64,000 nucleotides of DNA from Plicaturopsis crispa FD-325 SS-3. Taxonomy: Eukaryota > Basidiomycota > Agaricomycetes > Amylocorticiales > Amylocorticiaceae. The position numbers and the translations under genes are program-made. Shown one piece after another: positions 34,125-43,598 of the stretch. The notes below the pieces were generated by a model. That model was not told the DNA's origin and did no database searches. It saw only the letters and a list, made by a program, of their open reading frames with translations. The stretch spans positions 455,189-519,188 of the forward strand of contig KN832567.1 of the NCBI GenBank assembly GCA_000827205.1, given 5' to 3'. The number at the start of each line of letters is the position of its first letter. Positions within the stretch are counted from its first letter, which is position 1.

Positions 34125-34332
34125 GGCAAGGAGATGAAGGGAAGGATAGAGACGACTTGGTGAGCTGTCGCGAGTTTGCTGGCGAAACGTAGCCGTGGGA
34201 AATTAGACTTGAATCCGCAATTTCCTGTTCAGGCGATATCGTCACTGCCGCGGTCGGCGCTCGCGGTTGGCTCTCGGCATTTCCACTCGGTTTCCACCTC
34301 GTCCCTCTATTCTTCCTCATTCTCGGCCAATC
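34125..34332. promoter_or_regulatory. Bidirectional promoter Sec61 beta / R-SNARE
   Basis: The divergent start codons are 208 bp apart, and both genes serve the secretory and endomembrane system. No strong TATA box is apparent. Co-regulation is inferred from the arrangement only. Confidence 0.5.
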
Positions 34333-35299
34333 ATGTCGCTAGTAAGTAGGCAATACAGTTTGTGTAGATCCTAGGTCCTAATGGAGCCCATAGATTCATG
34401 CGCTTGTGGCCCGAGGCTCGACAATTCTCGCGGAGCACCAGGCAGGCAAACGTGATTTCTCGCAGGGTACGCTTTTGCAGTCGTGTTGCTTGCCTATCTG
34501 TAAAGCTGAGCAAGATTCACCATATATCTAGCGACCCAGACCATACTGTCAAAGATACCGCCGAACAACAGCAAGCTGACATATGTTTGGGAGAATTTTC
34601 TCTTCCACTACATCTCCGATGGCGGTTTCACCTACCTGGTTATGGCGGACGATGCAGCGGGCCGGTGAGTGCATGTCCATTCAATATGCCTACGAACACT
34701 AAACCACTTTCCATAGGCGTATGCCGTTTGCGTTTCTAGGGGACCTCCAGCACAAGGTCTGTGCATGATACGGTCTATCGGACTTACCTCCTGACATCCT
34801 CACAGTTCCTCTCCGAGCCGTCCTCGTCCTCATCTGGGTCACTTCCCGGATATGGCCTTCAAGGCACATTCTCCCCCGTTATCGCGGACCTCATGACGAC
34901 TTATAACACTGCGCCACCGGCCGACGAGCTACAGCGCGCGCAGAACGAGCTGAACCAGGTCAAGGACATCATGGTGCAGAATGTTGAGCAAATCCTTAGC
35001 CGCGGTGAACGCATCGAGCTTCTCGTCGACAAGACGGATACCATGGCGAACCAGGGGACTGCGTTCAGGCGCGGGGCACGGAGCGTGCGGCGGCAGATGT
35101 GGTGGAAGAACAAGAAGATACTGGGACTGTGTGTGCTCGTTGGCCTGGTGAGTGCCTTTATACAGCTATTGCACGGACACTTATCGCCCGGGAATAATAG
35201 GTTCTTCTCTGGATTTTCGTTGCGCAATTTTGTGGTGCTGGATTGAACCAGTGTGGCCGCTCAGATGCCAAGCAGGCGCGAAACCTCTCTGCCGTCTAA
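34333..35299 (+). CDS. VAMP7-like longin R-SNARE (Nyv1-type vesicle fusion protein)
   Basis: The N-terminus is a longin domain: MSL-IHALVARGSTILAEHQ, then DFSQATQTILSKIPPNNSKL, TYVWENFLFHYISDGGFTYL and GRRMPFAFLGDLQHKF. The SNARE helix follows at about 34930-35080 (ELNQVKDIMVQNVEQILSRG, ERIELLVDKTDTMANQGTAF), with the zero-layer Arg in LSRGERIELL. Then come a basic stretch and a membrane helix, KILGLCVLVGL, continuing VLLWIFVAQFCGAG in the last exon. It drives fusion of late endosomal or vacuolar vesicles. The first exon has only nine bases (MSL). The phase-1 join at the second intron fixes acceptor use at ..atctag. I place the stop at 35297-35299, after the last intron. Confidence 0.9.
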
Positions 35300-35813
35300 G
35301 GCCTCCTACACAATCACAATCAAGGAAGCCATGTTTCCATTTTGTATCGCGCCGTTACCACCATCAAGGAACTCCTTGACTATATCTCACATTGTATCCT
35401 TCTAGCCTTTTAATGGAATTTAGACATATTGGTCTGCCTCTGCACCGTCTATTCCCCCTCAAACATGCTCTTCTTGAAGCCCTATCCTTTTTTGTTCCTT
35501 CGCGCTCAACGACGCGAGACGCACAAACCTAGGTATGTATCGTGATAGCCATAGTATGCGCCAGAAGACTGCTCAATAAACGATGCAATATCTTCAGTGA
35601 AGCGTTCCAGTGCTTGGCCTGTGCATGTCACTAACATAGAGCTCTGTTCAGTTCAAGTGCCCAATTGCAAGCCGCCCCACGGCGCACGCACTTGGGCGTA
35701 CGTATCGAGGCGGCACTTGAAAAAGGCAAGTGAATTCGGTTGCGGATCCACGTGGCGATTTTACTTTGGCAGCCGCCTCTGCAACGCCTCCTCCAAGATA
35801 TTCTCCGCCCGCT

Positions 35814-37045
35814 ATGCATACCAACATTTCGCTGAAAACAACGCCCTACGGTGGTCGCAGTCTCTACGCCCATGTGTCTCTGCCAAAAGACACTCTGGTT
35901 CTATCATGCGAGACACCGTTCGTCTCCGTCATATATCGCGACTTCCGCAAAGAAGTCTGCGCAAACTGCTTCGCCTACGCATTTGACGCCGCCCGAAACA
36001 CCTGGTCGATCAAATGCGCAGGTGCAGGCGCGTGGTTCTGTCAAGACTCGTGTCGGGAGCAGTGGGACAGGGAGGAAAACGTTGGCGGGATATTGGCGGA
36101 TCTGAATGCCGTGTTCGAAACTGCGGCGAAGAGGATGAAGCGAAATGGGTGGGTGGATGACGAGCCACTCAGGAAAGCTGATTCGATCACCGTGCAGACC
36201 CTTGATTGTGCGTGGAGAGCCGCAGAGGCTCTGAACACGACACTTTCCCGGACCGCGAAGTGTCCGGTCAACCTCAGCGATATGGAACTCGAAATCGCGC
36301 GTTTCGTCGCGTCCGCTATCGTCAGGCGATACACGGAAGACTCGCGCACGGCGTCCGCAGATCCTGTTCCAAGTCGACCGCTTTGGATTGAATTTCTGGA
36401 CCTTCAGGATAACGAACTCCCGAATGTTACCTCACGGCCGTATATTCTCGATGTCCATATCCGCATATATAGGTTCCTCTGGTATTCTCTGCTGCCTGTC
36501 CTTCGTCCATATGTCTCCAGCTCGTATACGGTCCGCGCTATCCTTGCTCGTGACCCAGGGAACAGCTTTGGTATTTGGCAACTATCCGCTAGTTCCGATA
36601 GTGAGATGTTTGGATATGGAATGTATGTCTCGGCATCGTATTTCAACCATGGTGAGCGCGCTCTATTTCTTCCCGGCTATAGCCTCCTGAATTGCTGGCC
36701 ACAGGATGTACGCCGAATATACGCAAAGAGCGGGTTGGACGCGCGCTACAATTTTACACCGCACGGGACGTGGATGCTGGGGACGAACTCTGCATCAGCT
36801 ATGTAGATATCGAAGACAACGTGTGGGCAAGGCGTCAAAAGCTGCATGACAAATGGTACTTCGATTGTACTTGCGACAGGTGTTGTAGGGAGGCTGCAGC
36901 TAGTGGAGGATTGTTGACTCTTTCGCCGGTTCTAGGTCTGCTATTTAATCCGCATCTTCTCCTTATGAGCAATCCGCATTCTCACCCATATCTACAGGAC
37001 ATCTATAAACGGGATTGGCTGATGCTTCTTATGGAGTGTATATAG
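35814..37045 (+). CDS. SET and MYND domain protein (SMYD-like lysine methyltransferase)
   Basis: The split SET domain begins TTPYGGRSLYAHVSLPKDTL, is interrupted by a zinc-binding MYND-like insert (VCANCFAY...KCAGAGAWFCQDSC), and resumes with FGYGMYVSASYFNH. After an intron (36651-36706) come GCTPNIR and DAGDELCISYVDIED. The N-H-x-C-x-P-N and D/E-E-L-x-I-S-Y blocks are the SAM- and pseudoknot-forming motifs. A post-SET-like CTCDRCC follows at about residue 355. It probably methylates lysines of histones or other proteins. NHGC replaces the commoner NHSC. I chose the ATG at 35814 because it opens the conserved block; an upstream exon is possible. The frame stays open to 37045. Confidence 0.85.
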
Positions 37046-37223
37046 CATTCGCTCGTCGTCGTAGACGCTCAATGATACCGGAGCGCCGACTCTGGCTAGG
37101 TCGGCGCGATGTCTCATTTGACACGTTGCAGCCACGATGCAGAAGCTTTGCGCTGTCCATTGTCTTATGTGCGTCTATATTACCTGTGCTCTTATGCTAT
37201 CGCCCTAGGATCGATCGAGTATC

Positions 37224-38273
37224 ATGGCTACCCACGTCCAGCCCTTGTTCGACTACATCGACACCACAGACCGCGCCAGAGGGGCCATCGATGTACTCGC
37301 AGGCTCCGAATACTTGATCCTTGACTGCGAGGGACGCGATATCGGCCGCATCGGCGGTGCGTTGTCCTTGCTGTGCATCGGCACGGCAGGCGCTACGCAC
37401 ATATTCGTGTTCGACGTGCTCCGCCTCCCTTCTACCGACGCCGTCATGCAGCCGTTGCTGTCTATGCTCGCGGATCCGGCGGTCCCAAAGATCGTGTGGG
37501 ATGGGCGGCAGGACAACCTCGAGATCTCTGAGTCCTACGGCGTATTGATGCGGGGAGTCGTCGATTTGCAGCTTGTTGAGGTTGTTTCCAGGGGCTTGGT
37601 AAGGGGAGAGCGCGAGCAGCAGCGTATACACAGACTCGCTACTGGGCGCTTCTCTGCCTACGGTATTGCGAAATACCCGGTCCAATATCAGGACATGCAT
37701 CTCGTACTCGGGATGCAGAAGTGCCTGGACGAAAACGGGCTGTCAGGCGGAGTCCATAAAGATGGTGCGTATTCGAGATGAATCGCCAGTGTATCGTACT
37801 CATCACGCGGTTCGATATCACAATCAACAGAGGAGGTGATAGCGATGCACAAAGCTAACGGATCTGCCCTGTGGATGGCGCGGCCGCTCTCCCAAAGGCT
37901 GCTCCAGTACGCAGCCAACGACATATATCTCATCGCAGTCCTGCACGAATTTTTCCGTGCCATGCGCTGGCTCTCTGTCCCATACCCGCCGCTACTCCTG
38001 CAACAATGTGATCGCTACATTCGCACGCAAATTGAACAGGGACGTACTGACGCCAAGAATCCATACCGTGCGGGTGCCGTCGTGCCACTGGATGTCCTGA
38101 CTACGCCGGATCCTCCGCACCTGCTACACCGCTGCGTGGGCTGCTGTAGAATGCTTAGCTTGCGATGCTACGAGTTCAAAGCGAAAGGGTGGAGGCGGGT
38201 GAGATGCCGGTTGTGCCATGTCGTGGGCACGAAGAGCAGAATACAGGACGAGACCTGGCTCAAGGTATATTAG
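37224..38273 (+). CDS. DnaQ-like 3'-5' exonuclease, EXD1-like
   Basis: The RNase D/DnaQ fold is shown by exonuclease motif I LILDCEGRDIG (D-x-E; about residue 32), motif II PKIVWDGRQDNLEI (about 90) and motif III QYAANDIYLIAVL (Y-x3-D; about 215). One intron at about 37763-37831 lies between motifs II and III. The C-terminus has two Cys pairs, CVGCC and CRLC, forming a likely zinc knuckle that is not part of the core exonuclease. It probably trims RNA or single-stranded DNA ends; the substrate cannot be told. The protein is about 325 residues, with start at 37224 and TAG stop ending at 38273. It is tandem with the SET/MYND gene, 178 bp apart. Confidence 0.85.
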
Positions 38274-38947
38274 AAATTATGCGGTTAGCATCGAACCCTT
38301 TTTCCTGCTTTTTCATTTCATTATCCTCTTCAAGGACCAGCGCTTGCTCTCCAGGGTAAACGCTGGTGCCGTTACGAATATGCCACCATCTCCACATATA
38401 TGCATCGCTACATTGCATTGTTTCTGTCATCCAAAACTCGTCACCGCATTTCAGCCCGCTTGTTGGCACTTGCACAAATCATCATCCAACCAAACCTTGT
38501 GCTTGAGCTCTTTCACAATTGCGCAATTGCGATGGTCTCGGTGCAACGCACTACGAGGACTGCCGTACGACTATCCACTCATACTCGACCTTCAGGTTGC
38601 AATTGCAGTACTAGTACTGTCTGAGTACTGTTGCTTGACTCGCACCCAAGGTCTAACCTGGAGCTCTGACTAGGGGTTGTAGCAGGATGCATTGCGCGGA
38701 CTCATATGCTTCTCGGGAATTTCGCGAAAGCGACGACACTGTCCCTCGTGACACGGTAAGCAGATGGTCCCTCCCGAAAAACTGTAGAAATGACCATTTC
38801 TAGTTCTCAAGATCCCTTTCGCTTCCACAAGAACTCCCCCGTTTCATGCGCATCCAGCGTGGGCTGTGCATCCATGATACTTCCAATATGCTCATAGACC
38901 TTTGGTCATCTGCATGATCGCATGCCGAGGATGAGATTGCCAAGGGC
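38274..38947. other. Intergenic region upstream of GH71
   Basis: No gene was recognised. It should contain the EXD1-like 3' end and upstream regulatory sequence for the glucanase gene. Confidence 0.5.
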
Positions 38948-38954
38948 TATAAAA
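38948..38954 (+). promoter_or_regulatory. TATA box of the GH71 gene
   Basis: TATAAAA lies about 100 bp upstream of the ATG at 39051, a textbook position for an inducible secreted-enzyme gene in fungi. Confidence 0.6.
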
Positions 38955-39050
38955 TCCCCGAGAGCACACCCTCAAGTTCTTCAGCTTAACCTCTTTCTTT
39001 CTAGAGTAACCTCTCTTGATCTTTGCAAAAGCATCTGAGCACTTGTGACA

Positions 39051-40618
39051 ATGCGGTTCATCATACCGATAATCCTTGTGGGCGCTGCTATGCTCCATTC
39101 CGCGGTAGCCAAGACGGTGTTCGCTCACTTTATGGTTTGTAGCATACATTGAATATTCTCAAAGCCACTGGGTCGCTGAACAGTAAATATTTCAGACCCA
39201 AAACTCGTACTCGTACGCTGTCGCTGACTGGACCAACGAGTTCCAGATTGCTCAAGGCATAGGGATTGACGGCTTCGGTACGTGCACACCCATAAATACC
39301 CGCCCAAGAGTACATCTTCTTACGCTGGAAATGACAGCCCTCAACACCGCCACCAACTCGTACGAGCTCGACAGAATGAACGACGCCTTTTCCGCAGCGG
39401 AGCCGCTCGGATTCAAGCTCTTCATCTCTTTCGACATGTCGTACGGCTGGACGTCAGACGCCATCGTCTCTGCCGTCACCGCCCACGCGGGGAGCTCTGC
39501 GTACTTCCAGTGGAACGGCAAGCCACTCGTGTCGACGTATTCGGGCGAGGGCAATGGTGATTCCTTCTGGGCGGGCGTCAAGTCCACGCTGGCTGGGCAG
39601 GGGCACACGGTTTCGTTCGCGCCGGCTTTCACGAGCTACAGAGACCCTTCAAATGCTGACTCGCTGCTATCGACGTTCCCTTCCATTGATGGGTTCTTCA
39701 ATTGGTGGTCCTGGTGAGTGTGGACGAGCATTCGCAGGAATGGATGCTGATACAACAGGTCTAGGCCGGCTGACACGAACAGCAATCTAACCACGGACAC
39801 GGACGTGGCGTACCAGAAAGCTATCAAGAGCAGGACCGGCTCGTACATCATGTGTAAGTGGTGCTATGCACTCGTCCCCGACATGCCCTCACGCATTGTC
39901 CACAGCCGTATCCCCCTGGCAGTTCAAGGATATTGACCCCAGCAATGCTCAAGACAACTGGGTTGAATACAGCGACACGCTCTGGAAATACCGCTGGGAA
40001 CAGGCCGCGCAGCAAGTCATTCCCGACATTGTTGAAATAGTCACCTGGAACGACTACCCCGAGTCGCACTACATCAGCGACATCTTTCCTAAGAGCGACC
40101 TCGGTGACCTCGCACCCCAGTACGTCACTGGGTTCACGCATGCTGCATGGCGGGACGTTGCGAAATACTACATTTCGTTGTACAAGAATGGCAAAGCTCC
40201 GGCCATTACGGTGGGTCGAACATGCATTGTTATGCTATGTGTGCGATATCTGAACAACGTTTTTCTGTAGACCAACGAGGTGGTTTACTGGTACCGCACA
40301 CACCCTAAGGGCGTGACCTGCAGTGGGGGCACGAAGCCTCGTAACTCAGACTTTCCAGCTGACGAGGTCTTCGCGCTCGCCATCCTGAAAGATAACGCGA
40401 CTTTTTCGATTGACGTGGGCTCGACGCACGTCACCTTCGACGTGCCAGCCGGTGTGACACTTAGATCCGCACCGTTCTCGAGCGACGCCTCGCAGACCCC
40501 GGTCATTAAAATCCTGCAAAGCGGTACTGCGATTGCGAGCGGGACGGGGGCGAAGGCGATCACGCAGAACTGCACATACTACAATTTCAATCCAATCGTT
40601 GGCAGTGTCTCCGCCTGA
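39051..40618 (+). CDS. Secreted alpha-1,3-glucanase (mutanase), glycoside hydrolase family 71
   Basis: The signal peptide MRFIIPIILVGAAMLHSAVA is followed directly by KTVFAHFM, the GH71 start. Family blocks follow: YSYAVADWTNEFQIAQGIGI, DGFALNTATNSYELDRMNDA, FKLFISFDMSYGW, SAYFQWNGKPLVSTYSGEG (about 39500), GFFNWWSWPADTNSN, and later IVEIVTWNDYPESHYISDIF (about 40035-40085). The acidic residues of F-I-S-F-D-M and W-N-D-Y are candidates for catalysis. The C-terminal part (about 40270-40618) is a beta-rich domain. The enzyme cuts alpha-1,3-glucan in fungal cell walls, either the fungus's own during remodelling or that of other fungi. Five introns of about 50-65 nt; stop at 40616-40618. Confidence 0.93.
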
Positions 40619-40995
40619 ACATGGCTTACTCCTCCTTGTGCGTCAACATCTTGGTATTTATTCTGTCGTACAGTCACAACATTGTGTACTGGCTGACATA
40701 CGAGCCGCGTACCTACCACACAGTCGTGTTTATTTCGTATGGTCCGTGCTCAAATCCTGGATCCCTCATAAGCCTGCTGCGTTTGACTTGAAATCTTCAT
40801 ACTTACCTTGATGGCATAGGCCCCTTCACGTACTGGGTTTGTGGGCCGTGGGGACTCTCCATAGCACGGCGACCCTGTCCATACAGACGGGTACCTGCGG
40901 CTTGTATGTGCTTCGGTGCATGCACCGTCTCAATATTTTCCAGTCCCGCTCCGGCCACTCTGGCTGGGCGGGCTCTTTTTTTGGTCCGTTCGCGG

Positions 40996-41013
40996 TCCTA
41001 ACCCTAACCCTAG
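40996..41013 (+). repeat. Telomere-like CCCTAA repeat (interstitial)
   Basis: Three near-perfect CCTAA(C) units, CCTAACCCTAACCCTA, match the common fungal telomere unit TTAGGG on the opposite strand. It lies about 40 bp outside the hAT-like element at 41054. Being only three units long and between genes, it is interstitial. It may mark an old break repair, or it may be chance. Confidence 0.5.
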
Positions 41014-41053
41014 TGCAGTTTCTGTATCGTCCTCTTTTTCAACTTGAAGCTTG

Positions 41054-42177
41054 TAGGGCTCTCAACCGTCCCGTAAATTACGGGGATACGATCGTTTTGG
41101 ACGGTTACGATCGTCTCGTAATACGCTCGGGAAATTCCGAATACGGACGGTTACGATACGGTTGGCATCGTCTCGTAACCGTACGTCCTCGTATTTACGG
41201 TCGTCTCGACGCTTCAAACCGAAAGACTATCTCTCGCAGACGAGACGCACTCCCAAAATCGCACGCCATTCCCCACTGGCCCTCCCTAACGCCCAGAGTC
41301 GACGCTTCTTCTAACGCTGCTATGACTGACGCATGTTACAAACCAGCACCGACGAGGACGCGTTCACCAACATTGACGACGGCACACCCATGACATCGAC
41401 GAGGCCGTGTACACCAGTGTCGGCTTCTCATGACCTCGACAACTGGGGCACATTTGCTAGCATCGACGGAGACGTGTTCCTTGCGTTGTCCGAGAACACG
41501 TTCGAGTTCAGGGTGCCATATCGGACGGTGGTTGAGTGGCATGGGGACTACATGAAGCCATCAAGCGTTCTTGGTTAAGGCTGGTAAGTAACATAACTTG
41601 TGCGAACACTTCTTGATACTGAACTTGTACTTGCTGCGACAGGATCATGGACTCAGCGCGATGTGTCCCTGTGGTTACAGGCTGAGTAGCGCGCGGGTCT
41701 TCGCCGACGACTTGTCGGGCCCTTGCGCTACCACCGAGTGCGCTCAGCGCTATGCTACGCTGGGTCACATTGAGTATTCTATGTTTGCAGTTCAAAATTG
41801 TATGCCACAATAAAATAGGATTGTGTCTAGATATAAGTATCTACATGACCTTGTCGTTGACTCTAATCAGGAGCTCACCAGTGCCGTCGTATCGTATGAC
41901 GGCGAAGCAGATACTTAGCAGCGATATTGAGTTGAGTATCGAGTCCCACGCCCAGTAAGCGGCAGTGGGGGCCAATTGGGTGCTCACTCTGCGAATCGGC
42001 TTAGTGCGGCCCGTTGCACAACAAACGCTCGTACAGACGACCGTTTTTACGAGACGGGGCACATACGGTCGTCGCGTATACGGTAACCATCGTATATTCA
42101 TCGTCTTCGAGACGATCGTAATCGTATTTACCCGTATTTATACGGTCGTCTCCGTATACGGGACGTTGAGAGCCCTA
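41054..42177. mobile_element. 1.12-kb non-autonomous hAT-like element
   Basis: The 8-bp direct repeat GAAGCTTG (41046-41053 and 42178-42185) flanks inverted termini: TAGGGCTCTCAACCGTCCCGTA on the left is mirrored by a close copy ending CCCTA on the right (one base gap). The ends are packed with short motifs of the type CGTATACGG, ACGGTCGTC and CGTCTCGTA in both orientations (41070-41215 and 42030-42165), which look like transposase-binding repeats. No transposase is encoded. The central part (41230-42000) is unrelated to the ends and includes an open frame at 41333-41578 with no known domain. Confidence 0.8.
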
Positions 42178-42185
42178 GAAGCTTG

Positions 42186-43123
42186 AAGTTGAACACCATC
42201 CATCCGTACAAACACGTTGACTCTGTAGCTAAGCTCTGCTGCCTCGGCTTTGCAATTCCCTGGCAATTCCTTCCCTCTTCAATGGCAAACGAAAATCCGA
42301 ACGGTACACGCACCCCGGCGGACAACGTCGATGTTCTACTTATACAAGCTCAATACGCACGGCGCCTAAACGCTAAGGCCTAAACGCTAACAATGGAGGC
42401 CAAATCTAGCTACTCGTTGCTTTAGCACTGTCTCGTGTTGTTCAGGGAATAGGGAGTGGATGTCGGGCACAGGAGGAGGATAGAAGCCTACACCACTGCA
42501 CAAGGGCACATCCGAGTAAGACACTCGATGGCGCTCATGAACTTACCATGGTGCGTACCTTCGAGCATCGCGCCTGTTGTCCCTGCTAACTTTGCTGCGC
42601 ACGGTGCAGGTGCTACTAGCAGCTCCTGCCTTCTTTAGCCTGTGGCTGAGGCTCGCGTACGCCACTGTGCCGAGTCAGCTTCTGTGTTTGTTCTGCACGA
42701 TGCCGCTCGGCGGAATGTGCGTCGCCTCGCAGGAAAGTCACCTATCCATTGCTTTGGTATGTCGCACAGTACATTCGTCCGAAAATAACACTGTTCCCAC
42801 TGGCAATACTTCACATCGATTCACAGGTTATAATCCTGTCCTTGTGCCTTACAACTTTATGGTGGCTTGCGCATGCCCCCTCCAAATCGCTGGAAGGATG
42901 ACTGTATCGCGAGGGCTCTCATCATTCTCTGCTAGCTAAGCTGTCATAACTCTGACTGCGCGGGCCCTCAGGAAGGTGTCGCAATGCCGGCTTTCGAGTT
43001 ATCTTATCAATCAGCGAGAGATTGTCTCCTCGATAAACATTATCCAAACCAAGATTGTCACGCGATACGCCTCAAGTTCTGGTTTTGGTTGTCCGGGACC
43101 CTCCTCAAGGCGATACCTACAAG
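42186..43123. other. Intergenic region with no recognised gene
   Basis: An open stretch at 42577-42939 (plus) starts with a hydrophobic run (LLAAPAFFSLWLRLAYA) but has no domain or support. A near repeat of CCTAAACGCTAA occurs twice at about 42363-42390. Otherwise nothing is seen. Confidence 0.4.
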
Positions 43124-43130
43124 TATAAAT
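43124..43130 (+). promoter_or_regulatory. TATA box of the cyanase-type HTH gene
   Basis: TATAAAT lies about 81-87 bp upstream of the ATG at 43211, followed by a pyrimidine-rich leader (CTTTCC, CCCACT) of the kind seen before well-expressed fungal genes. Confidence 0.55.
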
Positions 43131-43210
43131 ACAAGCACTCTCAGCGTCAACCATCCTTCACCCTCACTCCCACTACCTTTCCACCCCACTACCCACTCTC
43201 AGCATTTACA

Positions 43211-43598
43211 ATGGCCCCCAACCCGCAATGCTCAGCTCTCGCCGCCGCGAAAGAGAAGAAGGGTGCGTCTTTGAGTCCTGATCGCCATGATCGGGCGTGA
43301 ATGACTGACTGCTTTATCGCGCAGGCTACTCCTACTCTCAGATCGCTGCCAAGATCGGCAAATCGGAGCAGCATGTCATCGATGGTGCGCACGCTAGTCT
43401 CACCACTGAAACGTCGATCTGATTCCTCCGCTGCGATGTAGTCTGCACGGGCGCCGCTAGGCCCACCCCGGACGAGTTCAACGCCCTTGCACGGGCCCTC
43501 GACATCACCGCGCCGGTAAGCTCGAGTGAATGTTATCTGCAATCATCGTTTACAAGACCATCTAGGTCCCCCACGACTCCGCCCACGTCACCGCATAA
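43211..43598 (+). CDS. Small stand-alone cyanase N-terminal-type helix-turn-helix protein
   Basis: Four short exons encode about 72 residues: MAPNPQCSALAAAKEKKG, then YSYSQIAAKIGKSEQHVIDV, then CTGAARPTPDEFNALARAL, then DITAPVPHDSAHVTA. This matches the N-terminal helical, lambda-repressor-like domain of cyanase (helix-S/Q-I-A-x-x-I-G-x-S-E-x-x-V). Cyanases have about 150 residues, with Arg, Glu and Ser of the active site in the C-terminal half. Here the protein stops after the first domain, and nothing like the catalytic half is visible downstream. It cannot be an active cyanase alone. Clean splice sites (gtgcgt, gtgcgc, gtaagc), a TATA box and an ordered frame argue for a real gene. Possible roles are DNA binding or pairing with a full-length cyanase. 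Confidence 0.75.

Noticed and set aside
40996-41013. Telomere-like repeat as a true chromosome end
   Set aside because: Only three units are present, with genes on both sides; it can at most be interstitial.
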